From assembly GCA_964428355.1 (NCBI GenBank), contig CAYRYU010000050.1, positions 1-50,340 on the forward strand: DNA of 50,340 bases, read 5' to 3'. This document shows, piece after piece, positions 6,908-15,600 of the stretch. This stretch comes from CAYRYU01 sp964428355. Its GTDB lineage: Bacteria > Muiribacteriota > Ozemobacteria > Ozemobacterales > Ozemobacteraceae. Below the pieces are notes generated by a model. It was not told where the DNA came from. It searched no databases and saw nothing but the letters and a program-made list of their open reading frames with translations. Position 1 is the stretch's first letter. Every line of letters starts with the position of its first letter. Both the position numbers and the translations under genes were made by a program.

Positions 6908-9072
6908 CCGCAAGTTGCACGGCCTTGTGCCGCGGCGGATACCTGGTCCGGACCGCGGGGGAAACCCTCCAGTTCGGAGTTCCTCCCGAAACGATCAAGG
7001 ATAGCATGAAACTCCCGGGTGGGGTTCCATCCGTGTTCATCGTGCCGCGCATCATGTTCGACCTCGAGACCGGGGTCTCGATCGCGGACATCGAGTTCCC
7101 GGTCTATTTCAACTTCTTCGTCCGGAAGGGAAAGGCCAGGATAGTTTGCGGAAAGGACCAACGCACCCGTATCGAAACCGTTCTCCGGGAAGCCCTTTTC
7201 GGGCCCGAAAGACTTGACGTTTCCGGCGAATTTGTACATGGAAAAGATTCCCCGGGATTTCCTGACCTGAAGGCCGAGATGGGCCATTTCAAGAAGATGC
7301 CCAACACCGCCACGGGAATCCTGACCCTCGAAGATATGGTTGAATTCACTCTTTTCGACGAAAGGGGAACCGCCCGTGTGGGGGATCTCGAGATCAACAT
7401 CGACCCCCGGGGGGACTTGCGTGTTTTCCAGGGCGGGGAAGTGATTGCCTCGGTCGATGGAAGCCGGCCGATAATGAGCCGATGTCAGGTCCGTTTCGAA
7501 AAGGGTCAGGAGTTCCACCCACCGGTTTTCGGAATCACCACCCTCGGGGCGGGCCACGGTTTCGATCCCAATGCAAGCACCTCCGGCATCATTATCTGGG
7601 TGAACCGGCGGGGAATCATGGTTGACCCACCGGTCGGCTCCGCCGTGGAGCTCCTTCGGCTCGGTGTAAGTCCGAAATGGATCGATAAGGTCATCCTTAC
7701 ACATTGCCATGCCGACCATGATGCCGGGACCCTCCAGAAGATCCTTCAGGAGGGCAAGGTAGACCTTTACACCACGGCGACCATCCACGATGCTTTCATG
7801 AGGAAATCCGCAGCGCTGACCGGTATCGACCGAAAATACCTCGGCAAACTGGTGCGGTTTTTCCCTGTCCAGATCGGGAAGACGATGATCATCGACGAAG
7901 GGAGGTTCGATTTCAACTATACCCTCCATTCCATTCCCACGATCTCGATCCAGGCTTCCCACGAGGGAAAAAGCCTTGTATACAGCTCCGACACCATGAA
8001 CGATCCCCAGTTCATTTCCAAGCTGCACGCCGAAGGTCTCCTCTCGGATTCCAGGCGCGACGCTCTTCTTGCCTTCCCCTGGGAAAAGGACGTCATCTTC
8101 CATGAAGCGGGGATCCCGCCCCTCCACACCCCTCTCCCTTACCTCTGCTCCCTTCCGGAAGAAACCCGGAAGCGGATGTACCTGGTCCACGTCAACCCCG
8201 ATCTGATTCCCAAGGAAAGCGGATTGCGGATCGCGCCGACGGGCCTCCAGAATTCGATCGAACTCTCTTCAGGACCGCTTCCGCACGAAGATGCCATCGA
8301 AATCGTCGATGCCATCTCGCGGATCGAACTGTTCGAGGACCTCCCTTTCCGGAAGGCCCGCGATGTTCTTCTCATTTCGACCGTGAAGAAGTTCAAGGCC
8401 GACGAGGTCATCTTCAACAAGGGCGATCGGGGGGACACCTTCTACGTGGTCCTGAGGGGCCTGGTCGACATAGTTCTTGACGGAAAGACTCTGACCACCT
8501 ACGGGGCGGGCGGGTTCTTCGGCGACAAGAGCCTTTTCGTCGAGGAGAATCGCACCGCATCGGCAGTTTCGAAAACCGATTCCCGGTTGTTGCGGATCGA
8601 CAAGGACGACATGCTCAGCCTCATCCGTGGAACCGAGAGCGAATGGCTTCTCAGGCAGATCGCCCAGTTCCAGAACGTTGAAATGAGGCAGGTTTTACTG
8701 GGAAATTCCGTGTTCAACAACCTCTCCCCCTCCCAGCAGACCCAGCTGCACGGGTTGATCAAACCCTCCGCAAGAAGGTTCGATCCGGGGGAGACGATAA
8801 TCGGTGCAGGGATCATCCCCTCACGGGCTTTCATCATCAAGTCGGGGGACGTCGATGTGTTCGATGGGGAGGTCCTTAAAGCGACCCTGTCGAAAGCTGA
8901 TCTTTTCGGGGTGCGCGACATCTTCCCCGAAACGGCCCAGACCGACTCCCCTTCGTTCTCTTTCATCGCCAGGGATTCCGTCTGCCTCTACGAGATCGAC
9001 CACGAGGATCTCAAGCAGTATCTGGACAGGAATCCCGGTTTCAACATCCGGCTGTTCAACCACCCATTCTGA
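6904..9072 (+). CDS. Metallo-beta-lactamase-fold protein with two cyclic-nucleotide-binding domains (probable cNMP phosphodiesterase)
   Basis: The 722-aa protein has an MBL-fold hydrolase domain (about residues 200-480) with the zinc motif HCHADHD at 267-273, followed by two cyclic-nucleotide-binding domains (about 490-605 and 615-722). The first has a good cassette (GGFFGDKSLFVEENRTA); the second is more divergent and lacks the clear Arg. MBL enzymes of this kind can hydrolyse 3',5'-cyclic nucleotides, so the best reading is a cNMP phosphodiesterase under feedback control by its own substrate. It is the third gene of the operon (ATGA overlap at 6904-6907). The N-terminal 190 residues are uncharacterised beta-rich sequence. 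The gene's end overlaps the convergent kinase by 17 bp. Confidence 0.78.
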   Translation: MTASCTALCRGGYLVRTAGETLQFGVPPETIKDSMKLPGGVPSVFIVPRIMFDLETGVSIADIEFPVYFNFFVRKGKARIVCGKDQRTRIETVLREALFGPERLDVSGEFVHGKDSPGFPDLKAEMGHFKKMPNTATGILTLEDMVEFTLFDERGTARVGDLEINIDPRGDLRVFQGGEVIASVDGSRPIMSRCQVRFEKGQEFHPPVFGITTLGAGHGFDPNASTSGIIIWVNRRGIMVDPPVGSAVELLRLGVSPKWIDKVILTHCHADHDAGTLQKILQEGKVDLYTTATIHDAFMRKSAALTGIDRKYLGKLVRFFPVQIGKTMIIDEGRFDFNYTLHSIPTISIQASHEGKSLVYSSDTMNDPQFISKLHAEGLLSDSRRDALLAFPWEKDVIFHEAGIPPLHTPLPYLCSLPEETRKRMYLVHVNPDLIPKESGLRIAPTGLQNSIELSSGPLPHEDAIEIVDAISRIELFEDLPFRKARDVLLISTVKKFKADEVIFNKGDRGDTFYVVLRGLVDIVLDGKTLTTYGAGGFFGDKSLFVEENRTASAVSKTDSRLLRIDKDDMLSLIRGTESEWLLRQIAQFQNVEMRQVLLGNSVFNNLSPSQQTQLHGLIKPSARRFDPGETIIGAGIIPSRAFIIKSGDVDVFDGEVLKATLSKADLFGVRDIFPETAQTDSPSFSFIARDSVCLYEIDHEDLKQYLDRNPGFNIRLFNHPF

Positions 9073-11263
9073 CTGCGGAACCTCCCGCATCCGGATCGGG
9101 AACCCTCAGGATGAACGTGGAACCCTTTCCAGGCAGCGATTCGGTCGAGATTTCCCCCCCCAGCCCCTCGATGGTTTGCTGGACCGCGTCCATCCCCACT
9201 CCACGGCCCGAGACGTCGCTGACAGTCGTTGCGGTCGAGAATCCCGGGCGGAAAATCAAGCCCAGGCACTCCTCGTCCGTCAGAGTCCGGGCCGAATCCC
9301 CCGTGAGGATTCCCTTGCGGACGGCACTTTCGCGCAACAAGTCGGGTTTCAGCCCCTTCCCGTCGTCGCGGACCCCGACTTCGTACCCTTGATCCGTTCT
9401 TCGGACGAACAAAGTCACCGAACCTTCCGGAGACTTTCCGACGGACCTTCTCTGCTCTTCGGTTTCGATCCCATGGTCGAAGGCATTCCTGAGAAGGTGG
9501 GTCAGGGGACCGTTCAGTTCACGGGCGAGCTGGTATGGAATTGCCGTATCTCCCCCTTCGACGGAGAAGCTTACCCGCTTTCCCAAACGGGAGATCAACC
9601 CTGGAACGATGCGGGTCGACCGCTCGAACCCTTTCAGGGCCGTTACCTTCTCCATATCCCCAGCAGCCTGGAAAAGCCTTGTCCGGCTTTCTTGGGGCAT
9701 CTCGAGGGAACCGATGAGTCCCTTGAACTCGTTGACCAGAGTGGAAGAGACGTGCAGAACCGGTCCCGCGGTGGCCTGATCGTCACCCAGGATCAGGGCG
9801 GAAAGCCGTTTCGCCTCACCAACGGCAATGCAAAGCCGATCCATGTTCTCGGAAATCTCGGCTCGGGGAAAAAGGGGGGGTGATCCTTCCCTTGCCCGGT
9901 TCAGGGATGTTTCGAGAACTCCCGCGTGCTTTTCCACCTCGGACATCCCGAATCCCCCTGCGGTTCCCTTGATCGTGTGGATTCCCCGGAAAACCTCGTC
10001 GATCCGGCTTCTTGCGTCAGAGGCGCTTTCCAGTCCGTCAAGGGCTCGGTGGGACGCCTCGAGAATCCGCGTTATGTCCTCGAGGAAATCCCTGAAAAGA
10101 TCCGGGGCTTCGGCGATCGCCTTGATCTGGGCGCTCTCCCGCTGGGTGGATTCGACTTTGGCGACCAGTCTCTTGTTCTCTGTGATATCTTCCAATTCCA
10201 CCAGAAGGCCCTGAATCCCTTCCGGAGAGTCGACAGGGTGGTATTGGAGCCGGATCCAGCTGCCTTTGGGAAGTTCGAGCTCGGGGAAAGGGTTGAGCCG
10301 ATCCATGTCGGGACTCGAAATGCCCATCAGTTTCAGTTCGAGAAAATCCCGCAAGGCTTTCCGATCCGCCTCCCTCCGTTGTGTGAGACCCAAAAGGTCC
10401 AGGAAATCGCGGCCCCGCAGGTCCTCGGTTTGAAGGATCCGTTCCGAAGCCTGTGAATACTCGGGGTTTACCCGGAGCTCTGGATTCACCGACAGGAGGC
10501 CGACGGGGACGGTGTTCATGATCCGCTTGAGTTCGGAATTCCGCGAATTCACTAGCTGGTCGAGGTGTGCCATCGTCCTGTTCATCGCATCGAGCATCAG
10601 GTTGAAAGTGCCCGCAAGTTTCCCAAGCTGCTCATCCTCATGTATGGGCATCTTCGCCGCATAATTCCCCTCGGCGATCTTCCTGATCGTCGACTCGATC
10701 TCGTCTATCAGGGTTCCACGGAAAACCTCCCGCTCGCGCAGAGCCTCGAGCTCGAATCGCAGGGAATCGGTGGTTCCCACTCCAGCCTTTCCGCAAACTC
10801 CGGCCGAGCCTGCGGAAGCGATCTCGCGGGATCTTGGGGATCCTGTTGATCCTGGGGATCCCCGGGATGGTCCTTCCGCGGCAAGCAGCTCAGCCTCCTT
10901 CAGAAGATCGGAGAGGCTCTTCTTCCCGTCGAACTCTCCTCCGAGGTCGATCCCCGTTTTCGCCGCGATCAGGACCCTCCGTGCCTGGTTCACGAAACAT
11001 GCATTGCTATGAGCCTCCTCACACAAACCGCACAGCGACCCCACGGCATCCAGGGCCGCGGAAAGCTTGTCCGAATCGTATGAGGTCCGGTCGACCGGAA
11101 GTGGACCCTCAGTTTCCCGCTGGTTGATCTGACGCTGACTCTTGACGAAATCCAGCAGGATGTCGGCAGCCCTTGCTGCAAGAGGGGTGTCGCCATCCTT
11201 CGAGACCAGCTTTTTCACCAACTGGTGCGCTTTGAAAGCATCCTTATGCGATCCGACGGGCAT
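9056..11263 (-). CDS. Soluble CheA-like histidine kinase with HAMP, PAS and HPt domains
   Basis: The 735-aa protein shows, in order, a helical N-terminus of unknown type, a HAMP-like segment (about 220-275), a PAS domain (about 285-400), a CheA-type HPt domain with phospho-accepting H429 in the HTIKGTAGG motif, and a CheA-type ATPase with LLRNAFDHGIE, DDGKG and GRGVGMD boxes. There is no transmembrane helix and no CheW-like C-terminal domain, so it is not a normal chemotaxis CheA. The ATG at 11263 has a strong AGGAGGCGG ribosome site; the frame is open further upstream but would overlap the redox gene. It is the downstream partner of the siroheme protein, suggesting redox- or ligand-linked phosphorylation. 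Its response regulator is not adjacent. Confidence 0.8.
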   Translation of the reverse strand: MPVGSHKDAFKAHQLVKKLVSKDGDTPLAARAADILLDFVKSQRQINQRETEGPLPVDRTSYDSDKLSAALDAVGSLCGLCEEAHSNACFVNQARRVLIAAKTGIDLGGEFDGKKSLSDLLKEAELLAAEGPSRGSPGSTGSPRSREIASAGSAGVCGKAGVGTTDSLRFELEALREREVFRGTLIDEIESTIRKIAEGNYAAKMPIHEDEQLGKLAGTFNLMLDAMNRTMAHLDQLVNSRNSELKRIMNTVPVGLLSVNPELRVNPEYSQASERILQTEDLRGRDFLDLLGLTQRREADRKALRDFLELKLMGISSPDMDRLNPFPELELPKGSWIRLQYHPVDSPEGIQGLLVELEDITENKRLVAKVESTQRESAQIKAIAEAPDLFRDFLEDITRILEASHRALDGLESASDARSRIDEVFRGIHTIKGTAGGFGMSEVEKHAGVLETSLNRAREGSPPLFPRAEISENMDRLCIAVGEAKRLSALILGDDQATAGPVLHVSSTLVNEFKGLIGSLEMPQESRTRLFQAAGDMEKVTALKGFERSTRIVPGLISRLGKRVSFSVEGGDTAIPYQLARELNGPLTHLLRNAFDHGIETEEQRRSVGKSPEGSVTLFVRRTDQGYEVGVRDDGKGLKPDLLRESAVRKGILTGDSARTLTDEECLGLIFRPGFSTATTVSDVSGRGVGMDAVQQTIEGLGGEISTESLPGKGSTFILRVPDPDAGGSAVRMGG

Positions 11264-11274
11264 CTTTCCGCCTC

Positions 11275-12366
11275 CTACCTTGACTTGCAGAATCCGATCT
11301 GGGCTTTCATGACCTTCAAACCTGCCATTCGGGCAAGCTGGTCTCTCAGACGTGCTCCCTCGTCGACCCCGTCCCCCCACTCCTGAAAGGCTTTCTCAGC
11401 CTGTACAAGGTCGATACCCTTGGTGCTGGCCTCCCCCAGCCGGACGAGGAGTTTCCACAGACGTTCGCCTTCGAGTGCGTTTCTCTCATACCAGACAACG
11501 ACCTCGCCGATCGCTCCGGGAATCTCCCCGCCATCGAGGCCACCGACGAGTCGGAGGGCCCTGAAAGGGATCTGGCTTCCCCGGCCCCCAACGACCATTA
11601 TGTACTTTCCATTGTCACCTATCAACCCGATGTCGCAACAGTAGCTCTCAGAGCAGTTTCGCTGGCAGTCGGAGATCGCGATCTTGATGTCGAACTTACC
11701 CGATCTCCCATACAAGGCCTTGTCAGTGGCAAGTGCGACCGAAATTGCATCGGTTCCCTGGGAGAACCTGCACAAAGTTCCGCAACATGCCCTGACGTTG
11801 CGAACCCCTTTATGGAGCACTCCGATCTTCAGACCGATCGCTTCAAGCTCCGACCGGATCTCCTCCGTCCTTTCAAGCGGCACGAGGAGGATGATCCGCT
11901 GGGCATGGGTGAGCTTCACCATTCCTGCGCCGCGGCGCGAGAGTTCAGCCAGCTTTCCCAGCTGGTCCGAAGAAAGGACCCCTGCGGGGCAGTTGACCAG
12001 GATGGCATAGGTCTGGTTGGTCTGCTTCAATCCAATTCCCCAGATGGGTTTTTCCGGTGTGTTCACTGCTCCCACCCGACCCTTCAGAAAAGGAAGCGCG
12101 ATTGGTTTGAGCGCTGAATCGACCTCGAGGACTTCGATCGTCCGGAAGCAATCTCCTTCGGGGCTTTCCGATTTGACCAGGCCTTTCACCTCGAGAATCT
12201 CCCCGGCCGGGGTCGGAAGTCCGAAAAAAACAATTTCCCCGACTTTTGCCTGGCTATCGGTTCCGACCCGGATCTCGATTGTCCCAGAAAGGCTTTCCAT
12301 GGTTTCGGCGAGGCCGATTGGCTCGGAATCAAGAATCACGTCTTTGAAAACCGCCATTTCGCTCAT
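11275..12366 (-). CDS. Siroheme/4Fe-4S nitrite-sulfite-reductase-like protein with N-terminal beta domain
   Basis: Residues about 100-330 contain one ferredoxin-like half domain plus the siroheme-4Fe-4S domain of the nitrite/sulfite reductase superfamily: cysteines in CCGTLC and, about 45 residues later, DCQRNCSESYC. The N-terminal 95 residues are a beta-rich domain with no family I can name; it lacks the RxxxR and DxSxxG pattern of PilZ. At 363 aa it is shorter than assimilatory reductases (about 500-570 aa) and closer to small single-half forms such as dissimilatory or sensor-like proteins. The gene lies 11 bp before the CheA-like kinase, so a redox-sensing or coupled role is plausible but unproven. 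Confidence 0.75.
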   Translation of the reverse strand: MSEMAVFKDVILDSEPIGLAETMESLSGTIEIRVGTDSQAKVGEIVFFGLPTPAGEILEVKGLVKSESPEGDCFRTIEVLEVDSALKPIALPFLKGRVGAVNTPEKPIWGIGLKQTNQTYAILVNCPAGVLSSDQLGKLAELSRRGAGMVKLTHAQRIILLVPLERTEEIRSELEAIGLKIGVLHKGVRNVRACCGTLCRFSQGTDAISVALATDKALYGRSGKFDIKIAISDCQRNCSESYCCDIGLIGDNGKYIMVVGGRGSQIPFRALRLVGGLDGGEIPGAIGEVVVWYERNALEGERLWKLLVRLGEASTKGIDLVQAEKAFQEWGDGVDEGARLRDQLARMAGLKVMKAQIGFCKSR

Positions 12367-12422
12367 GCTCTTTCTCTTGCTCCCATCCCTCTTCGAATTT
12401 CGCTGCCCAAATGGAAAGTGCC

Positions 12423-12450
12423 ATTATCGAATGAATAAGTAATTAAGTAA
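12423..12450 (-). promoter_or_regulatory. Candidate promoter for the siroheme protein-kinase pair
   Basis: On the minus strand TTACTT (12450-12445) and GATAAT (12428-12423) are 16 bp apart in the most AT-rich stretch of the 292-bp gap between this operon and the giant lipoprotein gene. The elements are imperfect. A small GCAAAT/ATTTGC hairpin (12477-12494) lies just upstream. Confidence 0.4.
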
Positions 12451-12658
12451 AAAAATACCACAAACCTTATAGAGAAGCAAATTCTGAGATTTGCATCTCG
12501 GCAAACCTCCCTTTCGTGAGTGTGGACCAGACGGATGGAAACAGATTATTGAACGCGGGATCTGGATCGTCTGGAAGAAAGGATTTTTGGGTAGGATCTG
12601 CTAAGATTGACCAGGGAAGTAGTTTCCCAGGGAATTTCGAGGGAGAAGAGTTTCGCGA

Positions 12659-15600
12659 ATGAAAAGAAGGTTCATCGCCATGAGGCGCGCGGTTTGGATT
12701 TGTCTTCTGCTTGGTCTTCCTTTTCTTTTTCCCGGGTGCGGAGGCCCGGATATCCTGGGACCGGCGATTACTCTCCTTCAATCGGGCCCGCCGGCTGAAA
12801 CCCCTTCCCGGGTGGCGTTCCGACTCGTCCTTCCCGGAATCTCCTCCGGAGATCACCCCCCCTCCTCCGTTCGCGCAGCGGAGGGGTTCCCGAAACACTC
12901 TCCTGCGGTGGCCGCAGGTGAGGGGAACGCTGTGTCCGTTTCATTCCGCCTGATCACTTTTGATCCCACCCAGCCGGAAAACCCGTTCCGGATTCAGACG
13001 AAAACCGTCACGGTCGGTGCGGGAGGCAAGGCGGAAGCCTCCTTCTCGGATATCCCCTGTGTTCCCATCGTGGGCCGGGTCGAAATCACGAATGGGAACG
13101 TGGGTGGATATGCCTGGTTCCACGGCGGGGCCGTTCTGGAACCTGGTCTGAACCAGGTGGATCTGGCTCCCGTCGGGAGCGGCATGGACCCGGACCTCAA
13201 AGCCTCGATCCTGCTTGCGGCCGCCGTTCAGCCCGGGCTTCTCGGCAAGCTCGGAGTGCTCCTGCCCTCCCAGCTCGAATCCGCGATTTTCGGGATCGAA
13301 AGGTCGGGAGGGGATCCGGTTTCGCAGTCCTTCGAAGCCCTCGTGAAGGAGGTCGGAACCTACGGCTCTGCAGCTTCACGTCTCGAATCGCTTCCGGATG
13401 CAACCAGACTGTCTTGCATCAAGCCGGACGGAACCTGGCAGAAGGACCGGACCCAGCTGCTGGGCGGGCTCGACCTCGGGGGGAAGGACGTTTCCCTTCT
13501 GCGGCTCGACAGGGTTTTTCTCGCGGGTTCCGACGGATTCGGCGTTGCTGGCTGGTCATCGACCGATGGGGGTTTTTCGGTCGTTTCCCGGATTGCCCTT
13601 GCGACGGGGGGAGTGACCGCCTCTTTCCTTTGCCCTGGAGCCTCTCCCCGCCTGGCATTCCTTCCCGGCGGGATGATGATCGGCGTTTTCAACCCGGTTT
13701 CGGGATTTCCGGTTTTGTACAGGTGGAACGGATCGGGAAACGCGCGGGGGGATGGGGACTGGGGCACCCATCAGGGAACCGCCTGGCGAACCCCTTTCCC
13801 GGATATCGTCGCCTCGGGGACCGGAAAACCCCGGGTGGAATTCCTTCGGGTTCTCGATAGCGAGCACTTTCTTTTCGGGGTTTTCGATCCCCGGCTTGGC
13901 CTGAGGACCTTTTCGGTGGATTCCCTCACGGGCGATGCGACGGGATACGTTTCCTCTCTTTCCTTGCGTGTTTCCGGGGTCGCTGCCAGCGGAGCGGTCC
14001 AATTGGCCTGGGATCCAATTCCTGAAGCCGACTCCTATTCGGTTTTCTGGGCAACCGCGTCTGAGGGCCTGACGGCTTCAGGAGCCGGGATCGTCGCAAC
14101 GGGTTCCCCTGTGGTGGTTTCCGGACTGAAGAACGGGATTCCCCACTTCTTCATCGTCCGCGCGAATGCTCCCCAGGCGGTCATTTCGGAGAGCCTCCGG
14201 GTCATACCAATGCCTCCGAACCACACTCCTTCAGCAGAGTTTCTTGGCCCGTACCAGCTCCAGGTCAATTCGACGGGGACCTTTTTCATCCGCCCATACG
14301 ATCCGGATTTCGATCAGGTTTCGGTGGAATGGCTCGGAAACGGAGGGACATGGCTTGCCACCGGGGCGACCAGCGCGATCTGGCTTTCCCCCGGAGTGCC
14401 TGGGAACATCTCCGTTTCCGCCAGGGTCACGGATTCGAACGGAGCCTCTGTCACCGCCACGATCAAGGTGAATGTCGCCTCCTTTGCAGCCTTGCCGCTT
14501 CCCCCGGCAATCCCGGTGAATGTGGCCTCGGGGGGAACGGTCATGGACACCCAGACAGGCCTGACATTCGTTTTTCCACGCGGATCGGCGGGGGAGGTCC
14601 AGGTCCAGAGGTTGACCGAAATGCCGATTCCCCCAAGAGAGGGGATGGAGGGGTTCATCCTCTCCCACACCTGTTCCGGCCCGATCGCCCTCAGGCTTCC
14701 GGCGGTGGACGACGACCACGTTAACGAGCTGCACATCTTCGGACCCGCCTTCAATCCCGACCACCGGACTACGGGGTGGAACGTGATCCCGTCATACAGA
14801 TCGGACGGGACCGGCGAATACTTCGAGATTCCCCAACCGAGTTCCCAGGTTCAGCAGAGCATCCGGGCACTTTCCGGGCGCTTCCGCCCCCTGCCGGCGG
14901 GAAAGGAACAGCACACCGTTCTCTACTTCATTCTGAGACAGCGGGCGATGCGTGAACAGGAGGAGAAGGACCTGCGGAACGACGTCTACAGCCTAATCAA
15001 CGGGGTGCTCGGCAACCTCCCGCCCGATATCCGTGCTGCCGCCAGCGCTACCCTCGAACTCCTGGGCGGTTTCCCTTCCGTCGTCCTTTCCTACGGAGAG
15101 GACACCAGCAGTTACGTCGGCATGGCCACCCACAACCTTCCGCTTGTGGGTTGGACCCTCTGGGAGTCCCGGAAATCGATCTTCTCTTTCTACCGGCCCT
15201 GGAACACGGATCTGACCGCCAGAATTCCCCGCCGGACAATCATTCACGAAGTGGGGCATTGCATCAACCACCTCCTGGCCGGAGACCGGTTCAACGGGAT
15301 CGCTCGGAAAGCGGAACAGAACCACGGCATAGGGGACCTCTTCACGCCCCGAAAGACGATCACGGACGATTATGCATTCTTCTTCGAGCTCCTCAATCTT
15401 GACTCGGTTTCCCCGATCGGGGCGGACCCCCTTGTTTCCGGATTTCGTGCCAAGGGAATGCCGATGACGACCGCGATCTATTCCCCGAGGTATCACGATC
15501 CCCGCAAGATCGACCTTCCGAGCGTGGAAGGCTACGGCTGCACGATGATGGCCCTCGCAACTCGGGGCGGGCCAAAGGGACCGGATATCTTCGGAACTCC

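Noticed and set aside
6253..8190. 645-codon minus-strand open frame
   Set aside because: It is antisense to the well-supported HAD and MBL genes, whose domains and overlaps are clear; long antisense frames are expected at this GC content and codon bias.
11275..11380. PilZ domain and longer kinase start in the siroheme protein-kinase region
   Set aside because: The N-terminal beta domain of the siroheme protein lacks the PilZ RxxxR and DxSxxG pattern, and the kinase extension upstream of 11263 overlaps the siroheme gene while the strong ribosome site lies at 11263.
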